Below, in pieces: positions 8,983 through 15,841 of a stretch of DNA of 34,101 bases. The translations under genes were made by a program, and so were the position numbers. Position 1 is the stretch's first letter. Every line of letters begins with the position of its first letter. The notes under the pieces are model-generated. The model was given only the letters and a program-made list of their open reading frames with translations, was not told where the DNA came from and searched no databases. Source of the DNA: a virus. The DNA is taken from the IMG/VR virus record IMGVR_UViG_3300032893_000203, positions 1-34,101 of that record; one strand, given 5' to 3'.

Positions 8983-11291
8983 TAGTTCACCACGCGGGCG
9001 CGCACAACCAGATTCCAATTGATCGTGGTGGTCAGCACCTGCCCGGCCGGGGAACTGCGGTCGAGGAGGCGGAAGTTGGCGGCATCGCCACCGGTTCCCT
9101 GGATGATGTAGACGTTAGTCGCGTTGGCGTCGCATGCTTTCTGGATGGCATTGGAGCCAGCATAGCACTGGCCCGGCATCGGTATTTCGTCGCCCACGGC
9201 GTAGTTGCTGTCACCCGTAATGCATCGGGCAAACAACTGCACGTAGTTGGGTCGTACCCCAAGGCTGTGTGGCTGAGTGCTGACGGCGCCTGTGGTGAGG
9301 GCCACCGCAGAAGACTCGAAGCTGCGCTCCCCCTCGACCAGCCAGCGCGAGTTGGCCACGTCGGCCTTGAACCACACAAGGTCCGATACCGTCGGCAGGG
9401 TGAGGCTGGTGAGGCCGCCGGTGCCCTGGCTGATGATCGTGTCGGTTGACGATCGGTTGGCCACGCAGGTGCCGGAGGCGCAATAATTATGGATGCCTAC
9501 CTTGTAGCCCTGGAAGACGGATGAAATCTGTGGCAGCGTTAGCGTGAAGCCGGCGCCGGTCGGCGCGTACAGCTTGCCGTGATCGGACAGGCCCGGGGCT
9601 GCCGAAGTTCCGGTCGTGATGATGTCGGACAGCGCCAGCGGCACGCCGTTGACGTAATGCAGACCGGCCGTGTTGAGCGCACCGAGGCCCTTGTCGCCGC
9701 CGGTCGGCGCCCCCAGCACGAGGCCGGAGGCAAAGGCCGCGATCTGCGTTAGCGCCCCGCCGATGATGGAGAACAGGTCCATTTCGGCTGCTTCAGTGCC
9801 GCCCCCGACGTTCAGCCACTTGGTCAGGAATTTAAACTGAGTCTTCTTGGCCGACGCAGTGTTGACATGCGAAAAGGTCAGGCTGCTGCCGAGATCGTTG
9901 ACGTTACCGGCTGGCTTGCTGCGCGCGATGTCGATGCCGGCCGCCTCCGCCGCCGTATTAACGGTGGTCGTTAGCTGTAGCAGCTGGGCAGTAGACGAAA
10001 GATTGAAGTTCTGCTGATTGGAGAATGTGTTGGACAGAGTAAGTCCCGGGGCCGTGAGCGCCGTCAGGGCCGCCGCCGCACTGGCCGCGATGAAGACGGC
10101 ATCGCCTACTGCCGTAGACCCTAGGGCGGTGCGGGCCGCCGCCGCGCTGGCCGCGATGAAGACCGCATCGCCTACCGACGTAGACCCTAAGTTGGTGCGC
10201 GCATTGGCCGCCGTAGTGGCCCCGGTGCCGCCTTGGGCGATGGCAACCGGCGTGGCGATGCCTTGGGTGTCGGCGTCCAGCACGTTAGTGCCGTCGCAGT
10301 ACATGATGGCGCGCTGGCCCTGCGTGACGGCAACCGGAGTAATCTGGGCCGCCGTCTTCACGTCGACCGTGAAGGCGCCCGTGGTTGAGTTGTCGATCCA
10401 GTATTGTTGGACGGTATTGGGGACGACGATTGACCGGTTGCCAGTAAGGACGCCGGTCAGCTTGTACGACACCCGGTTGAGTTCAGTACCGGACAGCACA
10501 TAGTTGCCTGGGCCGCCCGCGATATTTATGGTGGTATAATCGAAGCCGACCGTCTGGCTGATGCCGACGCCCACGGTGATATAGAGCGTGCCCTGGGCGA
10601 TGATGAAGCCGGACCCGCCTGGGTTGACCGTGACCGCGGCCCCGCCGTTGATGGTGCCGGCCGCCGGCTGCAGAGTGAGGATGCCCGATCCGTCGTTGCG
10701 GAACAGGGTAATGAAGTCGTCGGCCATCGTAGCCGGATCGGGCAGATTGAAAGTACCGACTCCGCCGATCCAGCGCAGCAGATGCGCCCGGTCTGATTCA
10801 CCGATGGTATATCCGGAAACGTTCTTGTCAAAGGTCGGAATGGCCAGAGCCAGGAGCGACCCCGTCACCTTGAGGCCGTTGCCGGCCAGCGCCGAAGCCA
10901 CGGCCGAGGCCGTAGTGGCGCCCATCTGGATCGTGCGCCACGTGCCGGCCGCCGATCCGTTGCCAGTCAGGTAGACCAGATAGACCTGAGACGGAGCGAT
11001 CACGACGATGTCGCTTCCGCCATTGTCCTGGACGGTAAACGAGTTGGCACCGACGTTGGAGATCATCAGGGCCGAAGCCGGCGACGATACCGTGGCATCC
11101 GGCAACAGCAGATGCAGGCCGGCGATGGTCGGATTGATGTCCATCACCGACGCCGCCACGGGATTGACCGGAGTCGTGACCTCGAGCGGCCACTGCAGTT
11201 CAGTATTGGCGGTCAGCGAATACGCGGCATAGGCCACGTCTGACGGCGACGTGACCGTCCCACCAAAGACGCTAACAAAACTGGTCGTCAT
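8982..11291 (-). CDS. Tail fibre / appendage-like structural protein (769 aa)
   Basis: The ATG at 11291 overlaps the adaptor stop as ATGA. The composition is that of a fibrous phage protein: Gly, Ala, Thr, Ser and Asn rich with few charges. It contains the fibre signature GGTGATTAANARTNLG (about residues 361-376), followed by a tandem 22-residue repeat (LGSTSVGDAVFIAASAAAAR-type) encoded by a 66-bp duplication. The C-terminal 200 residues contain four well-spaced cysteines and a beta-rich block ending NWNLVVRARVVN. It lies between the adaptor and nozzle genes, so it is probably attached to the tail hub. Receptor specificity cannot be read. Confidence 0.75.
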   Translation of the reverse strand: MTTSFVSVFGGTVTSPSDVAYAAYSLTANTELQWPLEVTTPVNPVAASVMDINPTIAGLHLLLPDATVSSPASALMISNVGANSFTVQDNGGSDIVVIAPSQVYLVYLTGNGSAAGTWRTIQMGATTASAVASALAGNGLKVTGSLLALAIPTFDKNVSGYTIGESDRAHLLRWIGGVGTFNLPDPATMADDFITLFRNDGSGILTLQPAAGTINGGAAVTVNPGGSGFIIAQGTLYITVGVGISQTVGFDYTTINIAGGPGNYVLSGTELNRVSYKLTGVLTGNRSIVVPNTVQQYWIDNSTTGAFTVDVKTAAQITPVAVTQGQRAIMYCDGTNVLDADTQGIATPVAIAQGGTGATTAANARTNLGSTSVGDAVFIAASAAAARTALGSTAVGDAVFIAASAAAALTALTAPGLTLSNTFSNQQNFNLSSTAQLLQLTTTVNTAAEAAGIDIARSKPAGNVNDLGSSLTFSHVNTASAKKTQFKFLTKWLNVGGGTEAAEMDLFSIIGGALTQIAAFASGLVLGAPTGGDKGLGALNTAGLHYVNGVPLALSDIITTGTSAAPGLSDHGKLYAPTGAGFTLTLPQISSVFQGYKVGIHNYCASGTCVANRSSTDTIISQGTGGLTSLTLPTVSDLVWFKADVANSRWLVEGERSFESSAVALTTGAVSTQPHSLGVRPNYVQLFARCITGDSNYAVGDEIPMPGQCYAGSNAIQKACDANATNVYIIQGTGGDAANFRLLDRSSPAGQVLTTTINWNLVVRARVVN
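10059..10190 (-). repeat. Tandem 66-bp direct repeat in the fibre gene
   Basis: Two adjacent 66-bp units (10125-10190 and 10059-10124) encode near-identical 22-residue peptides, LGST[SA]VGDAVFIAASAAAA then [RL]TA. They differ at scattered, partly synonymous bases. This is a recent in-frame duplication in a fibre stalk. Confidence 0.85.
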
Positions 11292-12187
11292 TCAGTGTTC
11301 CTCTCCGCTGCGCGATCCTTGATGCGGCCCTGATCCTGCTGCGACAGGCCGGAGGCCGCCCGGTCATACGCTGCCTGCCATGTCGGGATACGCTCGTCGT
11401 TCTTCAAGAACGGTGCCAGTTCCAACAGCGTCGCATACAACAGGAGTTCCGGCGCATAGTCGGTCAGCCAGTTGGTCTGGTTGCCGGCATCGAGCAGCCG
11501 GTCCATCTGGTAATAGTTTATTTCGGCCGGCGTCGTGTACCGGGGCGTCGGCGCCACGATGATGTGGTTGTAGTCGTAGTCAGCATAGAACTCCGGATCA
11601 CCCTGCACCGAGTCATCCGGCCAATATTGGCGGAGGTACTCGTAGCCGCGCGTCAGCATCGCCACCCGCTCGTTGGCTGCCAGATAGGCCAGCCCGCCGG
11701 TATCGGCCGTCAACCCTTCCGTGTCGGCGCCGGTCGAATAAGTGATGGACAGCTGAGTGACGGCGGTCACGGCGAAGGTGGAGATGACGACCCCGGCGAC
11801 CGATGAATTGTAGCCAGGACCGCCGACTCCCACCACGCAGGCGAGGCTGCCGACGGTAAATGGATGTGGCTTCTGGAATACCAGCGTGCGGACGCCGGCC
11901 ACGGCCTGCCGGGACGCTGTCTGATATAGCGTCGGCTGGGCGTAGTTGATAGAGGCGATCTCGCGCCAGCGATCCGGCTTGTCGTAGACGGCCTGCCCCT
12001 TGACCAGAATGAACAGAGACGGGACCAGGAGGCCGAGAACCTTGAGTTCCTTGGCGATCTTCCGTTCTGCATTGTTGATGAGTCGAGGCAGCTGGTTGTA
12101 GACCGTGGGGTCATTTACCAGCGTCCCGCGTTCATAATAGTTCTGCAGGTCGGAGATCAGGGAGTCGAAGGTGAGACCAGTGGCCAT
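11288..12187 (-). CDS. Head-tail adaptor-like protein (gp4/tail-tubular-A type, 299 aa)
   Basis: It starts at ATG 12187 with an AAGG about eight bases upstream and ends in an ATGA overlap with the fibre gene. The N-terminal helices (SLISDLQNYYERG..., LINNAERKIAKEL) and the C-terminal block (NYYQMDRLLDA, then APELLLYATLLELAPFLKND and RIPTWQAAYDRA) resemble phage adaptor/head-to-tail connector proteins that form a ring under the portal. A beta-rich insertion lies between (about residues 90-165). The protein would bridge portal and nozzle. The family call rests on motif memory; an alternative is a stopper or general neck protein. Confidence 0.72.
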   Translation of the reverse strand: MATGLTFDSLISDLQNYYERGTLVNDPTVYNQLPRLINNAERKIAKELKVLGLLVPSLFILVKGQAVYDKPDRWREIASINYAQPTLYQTASRQAVAGVRTLVFQKPHPFTVGSLACVVGVGGPGYNSSVAGVVISTFAVTAVTQLSITYSTGADTEGLTADTGGLAYLAANERVAMLTRGYEYLRQYWPDDSVQGDPEFYADYDYNHIIVAPTPRYTTPAEINYYQMDRLLDAGNQTNWLTDYAPELLLYATLLELAPFLKNDERIPTWQAAYDRAASGLSQQDQGRIKDRAAERNTE

Positions 12188-12284
12188 TCCGGGACCTTAT
12201 GAATTCTGGTACCCTCGTCACAGGGTCCCGGGGCAGCCGAAGAATAGCACGGGACAAAGAACCCGCGCCAGTTAGATCAGTTCA
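12188..12284 (-). other. Longest non-coding stretch: leader of the adaptor gene
   Basis: Only 97 bases, yet the longest gap in the window. It separates the lysis cassette from the adaptor-fibre-nozzle genes. It contains an imperfect hairpin (12213-12220 GGTACCCT with 12227-12234 AGGGTCCC, seven of eight pairs, six-base loop). No T-run follows it on either strand, so it is not a standard terminator. I see no good promoter. It could be an mRNA processing or stability element. Confidence 0.35.
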
Positions 12285-12422
12285 TCAGTCGCTCTCGCTC
12301 CGGTCGCGGTAAGGGCCACGGCTCCGGATTCGGTGATGCATCCACGCCCACGCTATCACGAAGACGGCGTAGAAGGTGGGGGGACCGAAGACGGCGAGGA
12401 CGACGTATCCGATGGTGCGCAT
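12285..12422 (-). CDS. Small membrane peptide at the end of the lysis cassette (45 aa)
   Basis: This short frame starts MRTIGYVVLAVFGPPTFYAV and continues FVIAWAWMHH before a basic tail, RIRSRGPYRDRSESD. It has one or two hydrophobic segments with a Pro-Pro break and a positively charged end, consistent with a small inner-membrane protein such as a holin partner. It overlaps the last 67 bases of the Rz1-like gene in another frame. There is no convincing ribosome site, so translation would depend on coupling. It is called because hydrophobicity and charge are ordered as in real membrane peptides and because it fills an otherwise empty gap. Confidence 0.45.
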   Translation of the reverse strand: MRTIGYVVLAVFGPPTFYAVFVIAWAWMHHRIRSRGPYRDRSESD

Positions 12423-12670
12423 TCGTGATTACACTTGCAAAGCCATGCTGCATTGGCGCGATCGATCCCGTCGCGCGTCTCCTGAGTGTCCTTGCTCGAT
12501 GAGTAGGTGAGCGGAAAGTGAATCTCCGCCGCCACGCTGCAAAAGCTATCCGTCGCGGTCGGCGAGCTTCCGCAGGCGCTCAGCCCACACAGGATTGCTG
12601 CGAATAGCGAGGATGGAACCGCGAACCTGCTCCACGTCTGCGTTGATCGATTCCACGGCCTTGACCACAT
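12356..12670 (-). CDS. Rz1-like outer-membrane spanin lipoprotein (104 aa)
   Basis: The ATG at 12670 follows a GGGAGAAG ribosome site. An Arg-containing start and hydrophobic stretch (FAVPSSLFAAILCG) end in a lipobox LSAC with Cys33 as the predicted lipidated residue. The mature part resembles the small lysis-locus lipoproteins of many phages (DSFCSVAAEIHF... then ETRDGIDRANAAWLCK) and ends in a Ser/Pro-rich tail. Its first 125 bases lie inside the preceding gene in a different frame, the usual nested Rz/Rz1 layout. It would link outer membrane to the inner-membrane spanin and fuse membranes at lysis. The Pro-rich tail overlaps the next small gene. Confidence 0.75.
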   Translation of the reverse strand: MWSRPWNRSTQTWSRFAVPSSLFAAILCGLSACGSSPTATDSFCSVAAEIHFPLTYSSSKDTQETRDGIDRANAAWLCKCNHECAPSDTSSSPSSVPPPSTPSS

Positions 12671-12770
12671 TGCGGTCTTCTCCCAGCTTGAGGACCTGCT
12701 CGCGGTCCACCATGCCCATGACGAGGTTGGCCAGCTTGACCAACCCCGCCGCTAGTTGAATCCAGATCAC
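12546..12770 (-). CDS. Rz-like (inner-membrane spanin?) lysis protein (74 aa)
   Basis: It starts with GTG at 12770, overlapping the holin-like stop as GTGA. The N-terminus MIWIQLAAGLVKLANLVMGMV is hydrophobic/amphipathic and could be a membrane anchor. The rest is helical (EQVLKLGEDRNVVKAVESIN...) and ends SNPVWAERLRKLADRDG, a pattern seen in small phage proteins just upstream of Rz1-like genes. The nested Rz1-like gene supports a spanin role. It is short for a classical Rz (often about 150 residues), so the assignment is tentative. Confidence 0.6.
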   Translation of the reverse strand: MIWIQLAAGLVKLANLVMGMVDREQVLKLGEDRNVVKAVESINADVEQVRGSILAIRSNPVWAERLRKLADRDG

Positions 12771-13084
12771 TTGGCTGGTGCTGCGTTGCTGATGGCCCGG
12801 CGCAGAAACAGCGCCGTGATCAGGCCCCAGGTAATCGTCACCGCCCCGGTGATCGAGAGCGGTCCGGCCGAAAGAGTGGAACAGGCCTGGGCCAGGGCGT
12901 CGAGGTCGGTTCCGGTGACGGCACCGGTCGTGACCTTGGCGCAGAGATCAGCCGCCGCCGACTGCGTGGAGGCACCGATTATCTTGGCCTGCTCGAGGCC
13001 GTAGATGGCCCAGGTGCCGATGATACCGACCGTGGCCACGATGTAGGTGCCATAGCCGGACGGAAGGATGCTGAGAAAGTTCAT
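12767..13084 (-). CDS. Holin-like membrane protein (105 aa)
   Basis: The ATG at 13084 has a GGAG ribosome site five bases upstream. Two hydrophobic segments are visible: residues about 12-32 (YIVATVGIIGTWAIYGL) and about 76-95 (LSITGAVTITWGLITALFL). An Ala-rich polar loop lies between them and a basic end follows (RRAISNAAPAK). Size, two membrane spans and position in front of spanin-like genes fit a class II holin, which would open the inner membrane at lysis. No sequence family is recognised with certainty. Confidence 0.65.
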   Translation of the reverse strand: MNFLSILPSGYGTYIVATVGIIGTWAIYGLEQAKIIGASTQSAAADLCAKVTTGAVTGTDLDALAQACSTLSAGPLSITGAVTITWGLITALFLRRAISNAAPAK

Positions 13085-13096
13085 GTGATCTCCATG

Positions 13097-13435
13097 TCAG
13101 GGGTGAGCGTTTGTGACCCAAAACCATACCAGGAAGCCCCCACCGGGAACCAAGATGGAAAGTGCCAGTCCAACCACTGCTCGAGTAAGGCCCCCGAACT
13201 TCGCATTGATGGCTGTGTTGATGGTGTCCATCCGGGTGTCGATCTTTATGTCCGTGCGATCGATCTTGCTTTCGACGCCATCGATGCGTTCGTTTATTTC
13301 GTCCCGAAATTCCCTGCGGTCCGACCGGTTCTCTCGGTAGTTTTCGTCGCATAGGACTTCGTGGCGATCCATTCTGTTCTCCAGAGAAGTTATCCGCGCC
13401 GCCAGAATGTCGTACGAAATAGTGTTGTCACCCAA
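13097..13435 (-). CDS. Coiled-coil protein with C-terminal membrane segment, lysis cassette (112 aa)
   Basis: A TTG start at 13435 is favoured by an AGAGGT ribosome site five bases before it. Residues about 8-75 form a charged heptad-like coiled coil (ITSLENRMDRHEVL..., INERIDGVESKIDRTDIKI). A hydrophobic C-terminal span follows (about 84-108, LTRAVVGLALSILVPGGGF, then LVWFWV). This tail-anchored coiled-coil layout resembles XhlA-type hemolysin/holin partners of phage lysis loci. It could also be a spanin- or antiholin-like partner. It immediately precedes the holin-like gene. Confidence 0.65.
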   Translation of the reverse strand: MGDNTISYDILAARITSLENRMDRHEVLCDENYRENRSDRREFRDEINERIDGVESKIDRTDIKIDTRMDTINTAINAKFGGLTRAVVGLALSILVPGGGFLVWFWVTNAHP

Positions 13436-13438
13436 CGA

Positions 13439-14029
13439 TTACCTCTTGTTCTTGCGGAACACTATGTAAACGTCGCCGCACACGTTGTTGTAATAGTAGA
13501 GGGCCGTTAGCTGGACCTCTCGAGAACGGGCCGTGTAGTCCTGAATGCCCGGGACGGCCGGGGCCACGATCTGATAGGACGATTGAAAATCGAAGTCGCT
13601 CTGAATCGGGTAGTGGGCAAGCTTGTTGGCTTCACGCCAATTTTTGTTGAAATAGAGGGCCTTCTGCTCCGGGAACGGCGCTTTATGGGTCGGGTCCTGC
13701 CACTGCCGGTGCGAGTTCCAGGCCGGCACGATGACCGTCAGCGTGCCTTTGGCCGACGCGCCTTCCGGTTCCGAATACTTGAGGACCCGGTAAGCCTCGT
13801 CGATGATCTTGATCTGATCTTCTCCGTGGAAATGCTCCATCACGTGGCTGCAGTGTAATTCGTCCACTGAGGAGTCAGCGAAGGGCCAGGGCAGGTCGAG
13901 GAGGTCATGCACGATATCGGACCCGGGCATCCGGTCCATGCCGGTAAAGCCTTCTCGCTTGTTCTGACCGGAACCGAGGTCAATGCGGACCAGTGAAGGG
14001 GCGGCGGGCTGTAGAGTTCCATCGTTCAT
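13439..14029 (-). CDS. Class I SAM-dependent methyltransferase (196 aa)
   Basis: The start at 14029 lies right behind the dehydratase stop (TGATATG). Motif I is clear as IDLGSGQNK (residues 16-24), with Asp32 in position to bind the SAM ribose. A VDELHCSHVMEHF block (residues 55-67) is typical of the Methyltransf_11-like family, with the conserved HVMEH. It is coupled to a dehydratase and a glycosyltransferase, so the likely substrate is a sugar or glycosylated surface or fibre component. That substrate is inferred. DNA methylation is unlikely because no DPPY/NPPY motif is present. Confidence 0.8.
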   Translation of the reverse strand: MNDGTLQPAAPSLVRIDLGSGQNKREGFTGMDRMPGSDIVHDLLDLPWPFADSSVDELHCSHVMEHFHGEDQIKIIDEAYRVLKYSEPEGASAKGTLTVIVPAWNSHRQWQDPTHKAPFPEQKALYFNKNWREANKLAHYPIQSDFDFQSSYQIVAPAVPGIQDYTARSREVQLTALYYYNNVCGDVYIVFRKNKR

Positions 14030-14030
14030 A

Positions 14031-15044
14031 TCACGCTACCTCCGCCGTCAGAGGCAGTCCCAGTTGCCATTCCGGGTGAGCCATGGTCCAGTCCACGACT
14101 TGACACAGGCGCTCCTGGAACGGGAACCGGGGGCGCCAGCCCAACAGCGCCATCTTAGAGCCGTCGAGGGCATAGCGCAGGTCGTGGCCGGGCCGCGACG
14201 AATGGAAGTCCACAAGTTCATGGATAAGCGGGCGGCCTAGATACTCGGCCACCATTTCGGCGAGTTCCAGGTTGTTGACCTCGCGCTCCCCGACGATGTT
14301 GAACTTGTCGCCCGGCACGAAGTAGTAGTAGATGAGGAAGCGCAGGGCCTCCGCCACGTCGGAAGCGTGGATGTAGAAGCGCGACCCCGGACGGGTCCGG
14401 GACGCATCGGCATGGATGGTTACCTTTTGCCCACGGGCCACTCGGACGATGGTACCTGGGATGAACTTCTCCGGATGCTGACGTTCTCCGAAGACGTTCA
14501 TGCAATGGACGATGGCGACCGGCACCTTATAGGTGTTGTGGAAGGCGAGGCAGAGTTCTTCCGCGCCCGCCTTTGTAGCAGCATACGGGTTGCCCGAATG
14601 ATAGTGATCCCACTCCTTGTGCGAGCCGGTAATGGCTGGTCCAAAGACCTCGTCGGTACTGAAATAGATCATGCGTCCGCAACCGACCTTTCGGACGTAG
14701 TTGAGAAGGTTGCAGGTCCCGACGACGTTGTCCTGGACGAACGACAACGGGTCATCGATGGAGCGGTCCACGTGCGTGGCCGCCGCCAGATGCAGGACCA
14801 CGTCGAAATGACCCAGCTGCATACTCAGCTGGTCCCCAAATTCGGAACGGAGGTCGTGGAACTTAAACTGCACCCGACCCTCATGGCGGTGCTTGTGGAA
14901 ATCGGCGATCTCGACCAGCCGCATCAGGTTCCCATAGCCGTCGAGCCGGTCTAGCAGCGTCAGGTTCCAGTCCGTATTCTTGAGCAGGTGGGCCACGACG
15001 TGGTGGCCGATGAAACCCGCTCCCCCGGTGATTAGTACCCTCAA
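14031..15044 (-). CDS. NAD-dependent epimerase/dehydratase, RmlB-like (337 aa)
   Basis: An extended short-chain dehydrogenase/reductase. It has the NAD-binding GGAGFIG at residues 7-13, an STDEVFG block (residues 129-135) with the Thr-Asp-Glu seen in dTDP-glucose 4,6-dehydratases, and the catalytic YxxxK as Y154/K158 (YAATK). A VFGERQHPEKFIP stretch matches the RmlB 'R-Q-x-PEK-IP' block. It probably converts a nucleotide-sugar to a 4-keto-6-deoxy intermediate. Length is normal for the family. It stands between the glycosyltransferase and methyltransferase genes in one transcription unit. The exact nucleotide-sugar is not readable. Confidence 0.85.
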   Translation of the reverse strand: MRVLITGGAGFIGHHVVAHLLKNTDWNLTLLDRLDGYGNLMRLVEIADFHKHRHEGRVQFKFHDLRSEFGDQLSMQLGHFDVVLHLAAATHVDRSIDDPLSFVQDNVVGTCNLLNYVRKVGCGRMIYFSTDEVFGPAITGSHKEWDHYHSGNPYAATKAGAEELCLAFHNTYKVPVAIVHCMNVFGERQHPEKFIPGTIVRVARGQKVTIHADASRTRPGSRFYIHASDVAEALRFLIYYYFVPGDKFNIVGEREVNNLELAEMVAEYLGRPLIHELVDFHSSRPGHDLRYALDGSKMALLGWRPRFPFQERLCQVVDWTMAHPEWQLGLPLTAEVA

Positions 15045-15056
15045 CTTATCCTCCCT

Positions 15057-15797
15057 TTACCAGACTGTGTCGGTAGACTTGTCGTAGTGCCCGACTTTGA
15101 TGCGGTTGTCGCTGGCCACGCGGGCACCGTACTTGGCCGCCTGATCAAAGAACCACAGGTCCTGTGTGAACGCCTTTCCTCCCACGTTGGGATTCCATTC
15201 CTGAACCGTCTTGAACCATTGCCGGATGCCATGTTCGTTCTTCGGCATGTCGGGCGCCATGCGCTCCAACAGTTCCATGCGGAACAGAGTAAAGCCCATG
15301 CCGAGGCCGTTGCACGGTTGAATCTGGTCAGGGATCGGAACTTGCGGCACGAAGTTCCGGGGGATGACGTGGGGGGCGCCATAGATCATCGGCTGACCCT
15401 CGTCGCCCTTGGTCCAGTAGAGGCCGCCGACCACGTCGTATCCCTTGATGCTCTCCATCAGGCGCAGAATGCCGTCTGGCGGCGGAATGTTGTCGTCCTC
15501 GAGGGTGAGCATGTAGCGAAACGGGCGCCCTTTGTTGTTCCGGATGTTCACGTTGGTGGCGATGATGTTCTCCACCGCCCGGTTATAGGCGTCGCCGACT
15601 TCGAATCCGGCCATGAACTCCGGTCCGGCGCACACTTGGTTCATCGGACGCATCAGGCTCAGCCAGGATGCCACCACCCGGGCCGGAATCTCGCCCCGAG
15701 TCGGAACCACGATGATCGTGGTCAGGTCGTCGTAGGAACGGCCTCGCTGCAGCCGAGCGATGCTGTCCGCCATGCTCTCGTTATGCTTCCCTACCAT
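15057..15797 (-). CDS. GT-A-type glycosyltransferase (family 2-like, 246 aa)
   Basis: The N-terminal block TTIIVVPTRGEIPARVVASW is the nucleotide-sugar binding start of GT-A enzymes. LEDDNIPP (residues 99-106) provides the metal-binding acidic motif, and GGLYW, CNGLGMGFTLFR and a late TQDLWFF...GHYD (residues 211-239) fit acceptor and metal-binding positions. The ATG at 15797 lacks a ribosome site. An in-frame ATG at 15773 (residue 9) has AGGGAAG 12 bases upstream and may be the real start. It lies directly after the big fibre gene, so fibre or surface glycosylation is a reasonable inference. A candidate promoter lies just upstream. Confidence 0.78.
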   Translation of the reverse strand: MVGKHNESMADSIARLQRGRSYDDLTTIIVVPTRGEIPARVVASWLSLMRPMNQVCAGPEFMAGFEVGDAYNRAVENIIATNVNIRNNKGRPFRYMLTLEDDNIPPPDGILRLMESIKGYDVVGGLYWTKGDEGQPMIYGAPHVIPRNFVPQVPIPDQIQPCNGLGMGFTLFRMELLERMAPDMPKNEHGIRQWFKTVQEWNPNVGGKAFTQDLWFFDQAAKYGARVASDNRIKVGHYDKSTDTVW

Positions 15798-15804
15798 GGG
15801 CCGT

Positions 15805-15834
15805 ATGTAACCATCCGTTTCTTTTCCGTGTCAA
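15805..15834 (-). promoter_or_regulatory. Candidate sigma70-type promoter for the sugar/lysis genes
   Basis: On the minus strand a perfect TTGACA (15829-15834) is followed by 18 bases and TTACAT (15805-15810, three of six). It lies in the gap between the fibre stop (15842) and the glycosyltransferase start. Same layout as the candidate at 32646-32675. Confidence 0.4.
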
Positions 15835-15841
15835 CCATGTT

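Noticed and set aside
10798-10833. Fourth TTGACA box near 10827-10832
   Set aside because: It lies in the middle of the 769-aa fibre gene and has no -10-like hexamer at 16-18 bases.
12213-12234. Hairpin as a Rho-independent terminator
   Set aside because: No T-run follows the stem on either strand and one base pair is mismatched.
13439-14029. DNA methyltransferase for restriction evasion
   Set aside because: It has the small-molecule SAM-methyltransferase motif set and lacks the DPPY/NPPY or PC catalytic motifs of DNA methylases.
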